A DNA stretch of 64,000 bases from Streptomyces sp. NBC_00569 (lineage in GTDB: Bacteria > Actinomycetota > Actinomycetes > Streptomycetales > Streptomycetaceae), in assembly GCF_036345255.1 (NCBI RefSeq), contig NZ_CP107783.1, forward strand, positions 1,612,001 through 1,676,000. Direction: 5' to 3'. Positions within the stretch are counted from its first letter, which is position 1; every line of letters begins with the position of its first letter. Of this stretch, positions 50,994-58,267 are shown piece after piece. The notes beneath the pieces are model-generated. The model made no database searches. It was not told the origin of the DNA and saw only the letters and a program-made list of their open reading frames with translations. The translations under genes and the position numbers were made by a program.

Positions 50994-52268
50994 TCAGGCG
51001 TGGGGCGCGTCGATCTTGTCGTTCATGGGTGGCGGCTGTTCCTCCAGGGGTGGGATCGCGCAGTGGCCGGTGCGGAAGCCGGTGACCGCGTTCAGGCGGG
51101 CGTCGTCGCCGGTCAGGCGGATGCGCAGTTCGGTCGTCGTGACCGGTTCGAAGGCGTGGACGCGGCGGACGCCGACCGTGTGGCCGGAGGCGATCGGCTG
51201 TCCGTCGGCGAGGATCTCGTGGTCGGTGATGTGCTGGCCCCTCGCCAGGTCCTCGCGCAGCTCGACGTGGTCGAGGAGTACCGGTTCGGGGAAGCGGGCG
51301 GTCACCTCGCCTCCGTCGGGGACGAGTTCCGCCCGGACCGGGGCGGCGAAGCGGCGGGTCAGTTCGCCGGTGAATTCCAGAAGCCGGGCGCGGTCGGCCT
51401 CGTCGATCAGGCCGCGGCGGTCCGGAGGCACGTTGAGCAGCAGGCCGGCGCCGAGGCCGACGGAGCGGTACCAGAGGGCGAGCAGGTGGTCGCGGCTCTT
51501 GAGGGTGTGCAGGTCGTCCGGCTGCCAGAACCAGTTGCCGCGGAGGGGCACGTCGCACTCGGGCGGCAGGTAGCGGGCCTGGTCCAACTGCTCGCTTCCG
51601 TCGTCGTAGACGGAGATGCCGGTGGCCTCCGCCACGTACTCGCAGGGGTCGGAGGCCAGGCCGTCCTCGTTGCCCACCCAGCGGATCGTCGGACGGCCCA
51701 TGTTGAAGACCATCGCGTCCGGCTGATGCTCGTCGATGACCGCCATGATGGCGTCCCAGTCGTATGTGCGCCCTTCGGATCCTGCGCCGTCGAACCACAG
51801 CTCGTACAGCGGGCCGTAGCGTGTGCACAGTTCGGTCAGCTGGCGCAGGTAGAAGGCGTCGTAGGCGGCCGGGTCGGCGTAGCAGGGCGCGTTGCGGTCC
51901 CAGGGGGACAGGTAGAGGCCGAGTTTCAGGCCCGCCTTCCTGCACGCCTCGGCCAGTTCGCCGACCACGTCGCCCTTGCCGCGGCGCCAGGGTGAGGACT
52001 TCACCGAGTAGTCGGTGGTCCCGGTGGGCCACAGACAGAATCCGTCGTGGTGCTTGGCGGTGAGGATCACATACGCGGCGCCCGCCGCGAGTGCGGTGTC
52101 GACCCATTGGGCGGCGTCGAACGCGCTCGGGTCGAAGGTGGCGGGGGCCAGGGTGCCGTCGCTCCATTCCTTGCCGTTGAAGGTGTTGATGCCGAAGTGG
52201 AGGAAGAGGCCGAATCCGGCTTCCTGCCAGGCGAGTTGTCGAGGAGTGGGGCTGGGGGCTTCGGGCAT
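50994..52268 (-). CDS. Intracellular GH29 alpha-L-fucosidase, second copy
   Basis: The 424-residue enzyme shows GLFLHFGINTFNGKEWSDGT, VILTAKHHDGFCLWPT, LKLGLYLSPWDRN and the nucleophile D160 in LYELWFDGAGSEG. A C-terminal beta-rich domain follows. It has no signal peptide. It differs strongly from the copy at 48818, which suggests a different linkage preference within GH29. ATG 52268 has GAGGAAC upstream. It lies in the ABC-importer operon, 113 bases after the hydroxyacid dehydrogenase. Confidence 0.92.
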   Translation of the reverse strand: MPEAPSPTPRQLAWQEAGFGLFLHFGINTFNGKEWSDGTLAPATFDPSAFDAAQWVDTALAAGAAYVILTAKHHDGFCLWPTGTTDYSVKSSPWRRGKGDVVGELAEACRKAGLKLGLYLSPWDRNAPCYADPAAYDAFYLRQLTELCTRYGPLYELWFDGAGSEGRTYDWDAIMAVIDEHQPDAMVFNMGRPTIRWVGNEDGLASDPCEYVAEATGISVYDDGSEQLDQARYLPPECDVPLRGNWFWQPDDLHTLKSRDHLLALWYRSVGLGAGLLLNVPPDRRGLIDEADRARLLEFTGELTRRFAAPVRAELVPDGGEVTARFPEPVLLDHVELREDLARGQHITDHEILADGQPIASGHTVGVRRVHAFEPVTTTELRIRLTGDDARLNAVTGFRTGHCAIPPLEEQPPPMNDKIDAPHA

Positions 52269-52381
52269 CGGCTCGTTCCTCGGGTCGCGGCTCGATGACG
52301 CGCGGGAATGGCGTCTTGGGCATGGCACGGACGGTTTCCCCGGCCGCACGTCCGGTACGCGCGGGCGGGTGGACGGGCGGC

Positions 52382-53434
52382 TCAGGCCGAGCGTGCCAGA
52401 GCCGCGGGGTGTACGGGATGCTCGAAGTGCTGTCCGTGTGCGTAGCGTTCGAGTTCGTCGATGGCCGTGTCGGCCATGCGGGCCAGTTCGTTGCCGAGTG
52501 AGCCCGCGATGTGGGGTGTGAGCAGGACGTTGGGCAGGTCGAAGAGGGGCGAGTCGGCTGGCAGCGGTTCGGGGTCGGTGACGTCGAGCACGGCGTGGAT
52601 CCGGCCCGGGACCAGTTCGTCGGTCAGCGCCTGTGTGTCGACCAGGGAGCCGCGCGCGGTGTTGATCAGGGTGGCGCCGTCGCGCAGCAGGGCCAGTCGT
52701 TCGCGGTCGAACTGGTGGTAGGTCTCGGGCAGTTCGGGGGCGTGGATGCTGACCACGTCGCTGCGTCGGACCAGGGTGTCGAGGTCGACGGCTTCGGCTC
52801 CCAGTGCCCGCGCCTCGGTGCGCCCCACGTAAGGGTCGTGGAGGAGGACTGTCAGGTCGAAGGGGCGCAGGAGTTCCATGACGCGGCGGCCGATGGTCGA
52901 GGCGCCGACGATGCCCACGGTGCGGCGGTAGTTGCCGATGCCGGGGAACAGGGTCAGCAGGTTGGGCCGGGTGCGGGCTTCTCGGTAGACGCAGGCGCCC
53001 TGCAGTACCCGCTTGTTGGCGAAGAGGATCGCGGCGAGCGTGTACTCGGCGACCGGGAGTCCGTTGGCCCGTGCGGCGCTCGTGGCGACCAGCCCTCGCG
53101 CCCAGGCCGCCTCGGTCATGTGGTGCTTGACGCTCCCGGCGGCGTGGATGACGGCGCGCAGTTCCGGCATGCGCTTCAGGGCGTCTGAGGTCAGGGGCGG
53201 GCATCCCCATCCGGTGAAGAGCACCTCCGCCGACGCCAGGGCCGTCTCCAGTTCCGGTGATGTGGCGGCGAAGTCGGTGAGCAGCAGATCGACGTCGATG
53301 GCCGCGGTGTCCGCCAGCCGTCGCAGTGCCGCCTCGTCGAGGATCGCCTCCTTCGTCTCGGCGCTCATGGCCAGTACGGTCCTGGGCCTACGAGTCGGGG
53401 TCGTGGGGAGGGAGTCCGGGTCCGACGCGTGCAT
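52382..53434 (-). CDS. D-isomer-specific 2-hydroxyacid dehydrogenase
   Basis: The 350-residue NAD(P) enzyme has the Rossmann motif VGIVGASTIGRRVMELLRPF. Catalytic Arg is in INTARGSLVDTQAL, Glu in VTDPEPLPADSPL and His in LTPHIAGSLGNE. These are diagnostic of the family. The substrate is unknown. Its place between the sugar permease and a fucosidase suggests oxidation or reduction of a sugar acid from the imported glycan. The gap to the permease stop is 4 bases. Confidence 0.9.
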   Translation of the reverse strand: MHASDPDSLPTTPTRRPRTVLAMSAETKEAILDEAALRRLADTAAIDVDLLLTDFAATSPELETALASAEVLFTGWGCPPLTSDALKRMPELRAVIHAAGSVKHHMTEAAWARGLVATSAARANGLPVAEYTLAAILFANKRVLQGACVYREARTRPNLLTLFPGIGNYRRTVGIVGASTIGRRVMELLRPFDLTVLLHDPYVGRTEARALGAEAVDLDTLVRRSDVVSIHAPELPETYHQFDRERLALLRDGATLINTARGSLVDTQALTDELVPGRIHAVLDVTDPEPLPADSPLFDLPNVLLTPHIAGSLGNELARMADTAIDELERYAHGQHFEHPVHPAALARSA

Positions 53435-53438
53435 GGGC

Positions 53439-54380
53439 TTATTTCACTGCTCCTGCGGTCAGGCCGGAGCGCCAGAAGCGCTGCAGGCCGATGAAGGCGA
53501 TGATCAGGGGGATGACGGTCACCAGGGAGCCGGTGATGACGAGCGGATAGATCGACGGGCTCTGGAGCACCATCTGGTTCCAGCTGTAGATGCCGAGGCC
53601 GGCTGGGTAGAGGTTCCGGTCGTTGAGCATGACCAGTGGTCCGAAGAAGTTGTTCCAGCTGCCCGTGAACGAGAACAGGAAGAGCGTCATGAAGCCGGGG
53701 GTGAGCATCGGCAGGGCGATGTCCCGGAAGACCCGCAGCTCGCTCGCGCCGTCGACGCGCGCCGCTTCGATCACCTCGTTGGGGACGTATCCCTCGGAGA
53801 AGACCCGGGACAGGTAGACGCCGAAGGGGTTGACCAGCGAGGGGATGAGGACGGCCCAGTAGGTGTTGACGATCCCGACCTTGGAGGCCAGCAGGTACTG
53901 CGGGAGCGTGATGACGACGCCGGGTACGAGGATGCCGACCAGGACGAGACCGAAGAGTTTGCCCTTGCCCCGGAAGTCGTACTTGTCGAAGCAGTAGCCC
54001 GCGGCGACGCTGATCAGCGAGGAGGCCAGGGAACCGACGACGGCGTAGAGCAGGCTGTTCAGCAGCCAGCGCGCGTAGATGCCGTCGTCGAACGTGAACA
54101 CGGCGTGGATGTTGTCGAGGAGGTGGAGGTCTCCGAAGCTGAAGCCGGAGGTTCCGAAGAGGTCTCCGGGGTTCTTGGTTGCCGCGATCACGAGCCAGGT
54201 CAGCGGCGCGAGGGCGTAGAGGACGGCGATGATCAGAAGCGCGTTGACGGTGGCCTTGGAGGTCACCGCGGAGCCCGGTGCGCGCCGGCGGACGGTCCCG
54301 CGCCGCCGGAGGGTGTTCCGCGCCCGGCCGGTCTCGGAAGCGGTCGAGGTCTCGGTCGGGGTGAGCGTGTCCGTGCTCAT
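53439..54380 (-). CDS. Sugar ABC permease, MalG/LacG type
   Basis: The 313-residue protein has a variable Thr/Arg-rich cytoplasmic N-terminus (about 45 residues), six membrane segments and the EAA loop EAARVDGASELRVFRDIALP that docks the ATPase. It overlaps the partner permease gene by 4 bases (ATGA). No ATPase gene is in the operon, so a shared MsiK-type ATPase encoded elsewhere probably energises it, as is usual in Streptomyces. Confidence 0.92.
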   Translation of the reverse strand: MSTDTLTPTETSTASETGRARNTLRRRGTVRRRAPGSAVTSKATVNALLIIAVLYALAPLTWLVIAATKNPGDLFGTSGFSFGDLHLLDNIHAVFTFDDGIYARWLLNSLLYAVVGSLASSLISVAAGYCFDKYDFRGKGKLFGLVLVGILVPGVVITLPQYLLASKVGIVNTYWAVLIPSLVNPFGVYLSRVFSEGYVPNEVIEAARVDGASELRVFRDIALPMLTPGFMTLFLFSFTGSWNNFFGPLVMLNDRNLYPAGLGIYSWNQMVLQSPSIYPLVITGSLVTVIPLIIAFIGLQRFWRSGLTAGAVK

Positions 54381-55300
54381 GCTGTCTTGCCTCGGTTTCC
54401 GATCCAGGTGACGACGAAGGAGAGCAGGCCCGCGACGAGGGCGAGGATCAGCGAGGCGGCGGCGGCCAGACCGTAGTCGTGCCGTTCGAACGTCACCCGG
54501 TAGATGTACATCATCGGTGACCACATGGAGCCGAGACCGGGGGCCCGCTCGCCCAGGATCTTCGGCTCGTTGAAGATCTGTACGACGCCGACGCAGGTGA
54601 ACAGGAGCGTGAGGGTCACCGCGGAGCGGATCATGGGCAGTTTGATCTGCAGGGCGGTGCGCAGTTCGCCGGCGCCGTCCACGATGGCGGCCTCGATGAC
54701 CTCGCGCGGGACGGCCTGGAGCGCGGCGTAGAAGATGATCATGTTGTAGCCGGTCCACTGCCAGGCGGCGACGTTCACCATCGAGGACAGGACGTGGCCG
54801 TTGGAGAAGAAGTCCCAACTGCCGCCCGCACCCTGGATCCAGTCGAGAATGGGGCTCAGGCCGGGCGTGTACAGGTACACCCAGACGATGGCCGCGATCA
54901 TGCCCGGCACGGCGTGCGGCATGAAGACGGCAAGCTGCACGAAGCGCTTGGCCCGGGCGGCGGCGGAGTCGATGAGCAGCGCGAGGGCGAGTGCCGCGCC
55001 GATCATGACGGGGATGTAGAAGGCGCAGTAGAGCACGACGTGGAGGAACGCTCCGGTGAAGTCCTGGTCGCCCAGCACCTTGGTGTAGTTGCCGAACCCG
55101 CTGAAGATCCGCTCCGTACCTCCGAACCCCAGGCCGGAGGAGCGCTCTTGGAACAGGCTCATCCAGACCGCGTAACCGATGGGTGCCAGGAGGACGATCG
55201 CGAAGAGGAAGAAGAACGGGACGAGGAACGCGGCCACCGCGCTGCGCTGGCCGGGCCTGAGCGTGGCGCGGCGCGCGGGCCGGGTGAGAGGTGCTGCCAC
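54377..55300 (-). CDS. Sugar ABC permease, MalF/UgpA type
   Basis: The 307-residue protein has six predicted membrane segments, beginning VAAFLVPFFFLFAIVLLAPIG. Its EAA loop is EAAIVDGAGELRTALQIKLP. With the 53439 gene it forms the transport channel. GTG 55300 follows a 234-base intercistronic gap from the binding-protein gene; the gap contains a strong hairpin that could lower permease expression relative to the binding protein. Confidence 0.92.
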   Translation of the reverse strand: MAAPLTRPARRATLRPGQRSAVAAFLVPFFFLFAIVLLAPIGYAVWMSLFQERSSGLGFGGTERIFSGFGNYTKVLGDQDFTGAFLHVVLYCAFYIPVMIGAALALALLIDSAAARAKRFVQLAVFMPHAVPGMIAAIVWVYLYTPGLSPILDWIQGAGGSWDFFSNGHVLSSMVNVAAWQWTGYNMIIFYAALQAVPREVIEAAIVDGAGELRTALQIKLPMIRSAVTLTLLFTCVGVVQIFNEPKILGERAPGLGSMWSPMMYIYRVTFERHDYGLAAAASLILALVAGLLSFVVTWIGNRGKTA

Positions 55301-55327
55301 CGGGGGCTCCTAGGTGGGTGCTTCGGT

Positions 55328-55376
55328 GTTCGAGGTTCCGGGTTCCGGAGTTTCGGGTTCGGGGTGTCGGGTTTGG
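55328..55376. repeat. Degenerate TTCCGGG/TTTCGGG-type repeats
   Basis: Imperfect 7-8-base repeats (gttccgg, gttccgga, tttcggg, ttcgggg, gtcgggt) precede the 14-bp hairpin in the binding protein-permease gap. They are GT-rich on the plus strand. No function is apparent. Confidence 0.5.
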
Positions 55377-55410
55377 CCGCCGGGTGCGCGGTCAGGCGCG
55401 CACCCGGCGG
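55377..55410 (-). terminator. 14-bp perfect hairpin between binding-protein and permease genes
   Basis: ccgccgggtgcgcg (55377-55390) and cgcgcacccggcgg (55397-55410) pair perfectly around a 6-base loop. Lacking a T-tract, it may act as an mRNA-stabilising or partially terminating element, giving more binding protein than permease. It lies 124 bases past the binding-protein stop. Confidence 0.65.
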
Positions 55411-55534
55411 CGCGCGAGCGGAGGCGGGCTCTGCGACGGACGCCACCGGGCGGTGCGGCAGGCGGCACCGGGCGGGCGACGATCCGGGGACGCCGCCCGC
55501 TCACTTGACCAGGTTCGGCCCGCGCCCTTGACGG

Positions 55535-56854
55535 CTACTTGGCGAGGTTGAGTCCGCGGTCCTTGATGGCCTTCTCGGCCGCCTTCTGGCCGGCTGCGAG
55601 CCCGTCGGCGACGGTGCCCTTGGCCCACGCGTCCCCGATGGCGGTGTCGGTCGCCGCGCCGACCGGGCCCCAGGTCCAGCCGGGGACGATGGTGTCGGCC
55701 GCCTCACCGGCGACCTTGTAGATGTCGTCGCCGCCGAAGTAGCCCTTGTCGTCGAACGACGCGGCGGCGACGTCACGCAGCGCGGGGATGGCGGGCAGTG
55801 CGCTGCTGGGCGACTGAAGGTTGCTCAGCCGGGCCTTGACGGCGTCCGGCGTCGTGGCGGCCCACTGGGCGAACTCTGCGGCCGCCTTGACGTTCTCGGT
55901 CCCCTTGGGCACGGCGTAGGTGGTGCCGCCGTACATGCCGCTGGCGGGGGTGCCCCAGTTCGGCAGCGGGGCGACGCCCCACTTGCCCTTCTGCTTGGGG
56001 TAGGTGACCAGGTGGCCGCCCGCGCTCCAGGAGGCGCCGATGTAGCCGGCGATGCTGCCGTCGGTCAGGGCCTTGGTGAACTCGGGGCCGGTGAAGTTGG
56101 TCTTCTTGACCAGGTCGTCCTTGGTGAGCCCCTGCCAGTAGTCGGCAACCTTCCTGGACGCGGCGTCGTCGATGCCGACCTTCCAGGAGTCTCCCTGAGT
56201 GCTGTACCACTTGCCGCCGGCCTGCCAGGAGAGTGCGGGCAGGAGAGCGGGGTCGTCGCTGCCCCATCCGGCGATGCGGACCTCGCTGTCGGACTTCTTG
56301 ATCTTTTCTGCGGCCTTCTTGAACTCGCCCCAGGTCTTGGGTACTTCGTCGACGCCGGCCTTCTTGAAGATGTCCTTGCGGTAGAAGAACAGACTCGGGG
56401 TGGCGTCGTACGGGACCGCCCAGACCTTGCCGCCGAGGGTCACGCGGTCCTGGATGGCCTCGGAGTACTTGGCCTTGACGGTGGCGCCCGCCTCGGGGGT
56501 GAGGTCTTCCAGGAGGCCCTGGCCGGCGAACTCCGGGAGGTGGTTGTACTCGATGCCGGCGACGTCGGGGGCGTTGCCCGCCTTGATCGCGTTGGTGATC
56601 TTGGCGTAGCCGTCGGGGCCGCCGGCTATCTGCGAGAACTTGACCTTGATGTCCTTGTGCGTCTTGTTGAACTCGTCGGCCACGTCCTTGGCGCCGACCG
56701 TCCAGCCCCAGTAGTCGAGGGTGACGGGCTTGCCGGACGTCCCGGCGGCGTCCGCCTTGTCGCCGTGGTCGGCGCCGCAGGCGGTCGCGAGCACGGCCAG
56801 GCACACGGAGCCGACAGCAAGGGGCACACGGGATCTCAGGATGGTGAGCTTCAC
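55535..56854 (-). CDS. Sugar-binding lipoprotein of the ABC importer
   Basis: The 439-residue protein has a lipoprotein signal ending in lipobox LATAC. An extracellular solute-binding family 1 fold follows, with TLDYWGWTVGAKDVADEFNK, GPDGYAKITNAIKAGNAPDV and KVWAVPYDATPSLFFYRKDI. It captures the oligosaccharide for the two permeases. GTG 56854 has GAGGAG 7-8 bases upstream; in-frame codons further upstream to 56935 are leader sequence. Its own regulator is immediately upstream. Confidence 0.92.
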   Translation of the reverse strand: MKLTILRSRVPLAVGSVCLAVLATACGADHGDKADAAGTSGKPVTLDYWGWTVGAKDVADEFNKTHKDIKVKFSQIAGGPDGYAKITNAIKAGNAPDVAGIEYNHLPEFAGQGLLEDLTPEAGATVKAKYSEAIQDRVTLGGKVWAVPYDATPSLFFYRKDIFKKAGVDEVPKTWGEFKKAAEKIKKSDSEVRIAGWGSDDPALLPALSWQAGGKWYSTQGDSWKVGIDDAASRKVADYWQGLTKDDLVKKTNFTGPEFTKALTDGSIAGYIGASWSAGGHLVTYPKQKGKWGVAPLPNWGTPASGMYGGTTYAVPKGTENVKAAAEFAQWAATTPDAVKARLSNLQSPSSALPAIPALRDVAAASFDDKGYFGGDDIYKVAGEAADTIVPGWTWGPVGAATDTAIGDAWAKGTVADGLAAGQKAAEKAIKDRGLNLAK

Positions 56855-56968
56855 GGCTCTACTCCTCGGAACGGGGCCGTCGATGCGGCGGATGCTCGCA
56901 TTCTTCGACCCTGAACCGAAAGTAGTCAATAGCAAAGCAAGGTTTTAGAAATAAAAACGAAGTAGCGG

Positions 56969-58048
56969 CTACACGACACTGGATGCCCTGACCCGGAGTT
57001 CGGGCAGGATGGCGACCCGACGGCGCGGGCGGCCGGGCTCCGCCAGGCGGCGCAGCAGCAACTCCACCGCAGTGACGCCGACTTCATGCTTGGACGGGGC
57101 CACGGCGGTGAGCGGCAGGTCGGCGAGTTCGGCGACCTCGTCGTCGTACGAGACGAGCGCGACGTCGTCCGGCACGGCCAGCGACTCGGCACGCAGCCGC
57201 TGCAGCAGAACCATGGCGTCGTTCTCGGGATGGACGAGCGCGGCGTCGAGACCGCCCTCGCGCACGCCGGCCAGGAACTCGCTCACGCCCTTCTCGTAGG
57301 GTCCCTCCCCGCGCGCGCCGCCCCCGAGGTCGATGACCGTCTGCGGCAGGTCCGCCGCCTGCATGGCGGCGCGGTAGCCCTCCAGGATCCACGGCGCCGT
57401 CGGTGTGCCGCCCCGCATGAGCAGGGCGATCCCGCGCCGCCCGCCGCCCAGCAGGTGGCGCACCGCGAGACCGGCGCCGTAGGCGTGGTCCGTGCCCACA
57501 TGATCGGCGGCGGCCTCGTTCGCCGGGCGCCGTTCGACGAGGACGAAGGGCACTCCGAGGCTGTCGTACCAGGCGCGGGCGGAGGCGTCCGGGGCCGGCG
57601 CGACGGGCGACGGGGCGAGCAGCAGACCCGCGACACCGTCCTCGACCATGCGTGCGGCCTGCAGACTCTCCGCCTCCGGCCGGTAGTCCGACACCGCCAG
57701 GGACAGCCGGACGCCGTGCGCGGCGGCGGTCTCCTTCGCCCCCTTGATGACCTCGGGGTAGTAGTACACCGAGGACGGCACGATCATCCCGAGCGTTCGG
57801 GGCCCCTCGTCCGGGGCGGCACCCTCGGCCGGATGCTCGGGGCTCGTGGACGCCGGGTCGGGCAGCCCGTCCAGCCGCATGGCGCCGCCGTGCACCCGGG
57901 CCACCAGTCCGCGCTCGGCCAGGATGTCCACGTCCTTGCGCACGGTCACCGGGGAGACCCCCAGCTCCCCCGACACGTCGGTGATCCTCATGGACCCGTC
58001 CCGGCGGACCCGGCTCAGGATCAGGTTGAGTCTCTCCTCTGCGTGCAT
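56969..58048 (-). CDS. Hybrid regulator: DeoR-type HTH fused to LacI-type sugar-binding domain
   Basis: The 359-residue protein begins with a DeoR/GlpR winged helix (residues 1-60, ERLNLILSRVRRDGSMRITD, then LGVSPVTVRKDVDILAERGLVARVHGGA). A periplasmic-binding-like sensor domain of LacI/GalR type (about 85-355) follows. It shows TLGMIVPSSVYYYPEVIKGA, VPFVLVERRP and VPDDVALVSYDDEVAELADLPLTAV. Such fusions sense free sugars. It sits between the PL operon and the importer operon and probably controls both. Gaps are 114 bases to the binding protein and 219 bases to the PL8 gene. Confidence 0.9.
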   Translation of the reverse strand: MHAEERLNLILSRVRRDGSMRITDVSGELGVSPVTVRKDVDILAERGLVARVHGGAMRLDGLPDPASTSPEHPAEGAAPDEGPRTLGMIVPSSVYYYPEVIKGAKETAAAHGVRLSLAVSDYRPEAESLQAARMVEDGVAGLLLAPSPVAPAPDASARAWYDSLGVPFVLVERRPANEAAADHVGTDHAYGAGLAVRHLLGGGRRGIALLMRGGTPTAPWILEGYRAAMQAADLPQTVIDLGGGARGEGPYEKGVSEFLAGVREGGLDAALVHPENDAMVLLQRLRAESLAVPDDVALVSYDDEVAELADLPLTAVAPSKHEVGVTAVELLLRRLAEPGRPRRRVAILPELRVRASSVV

Positions 58049-58118
58049 GCTGCGGCTCCCCTTCCTCCACGCACGAGCGACGCCCCAGGTCAGAGCGTCA
58101 CGGCCAACACCACTCCCT

Positions 58119-58154
58119 ACTTGCGCTTTCTGTCAAACGATAACTAACGCAAGT
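58119..58154. promoter_or_regulatory. Spaced inverted repeat in the regulator/PL8 divergent region
   Basis: ACTTGCG (58119-58125) and CGCAAGT (58148-58154) are exact inverted repeats separated by 22 bases of AT-rich sequence. It lies between the hybrid regulator and the lyase gene. A related CTTGCTTTGCTATTGACT string lies upstream of the binding-protein gene (minus strand, near 56925-56942). These are candidate sites for the DeoR-LacI hybrid. Confidence 0.4.
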
Positions 58155-58267
58155 GTTCACTGTTCAAGCCATTGTGGTGCTGTGTGCAGTCATGTTAAAA
58201 CCCATCCACTTGCGAGTGCGATCCCCCGGCCGGCCCCCTTCCTTCCTTCGCCCGGAGGTCCTCAACC

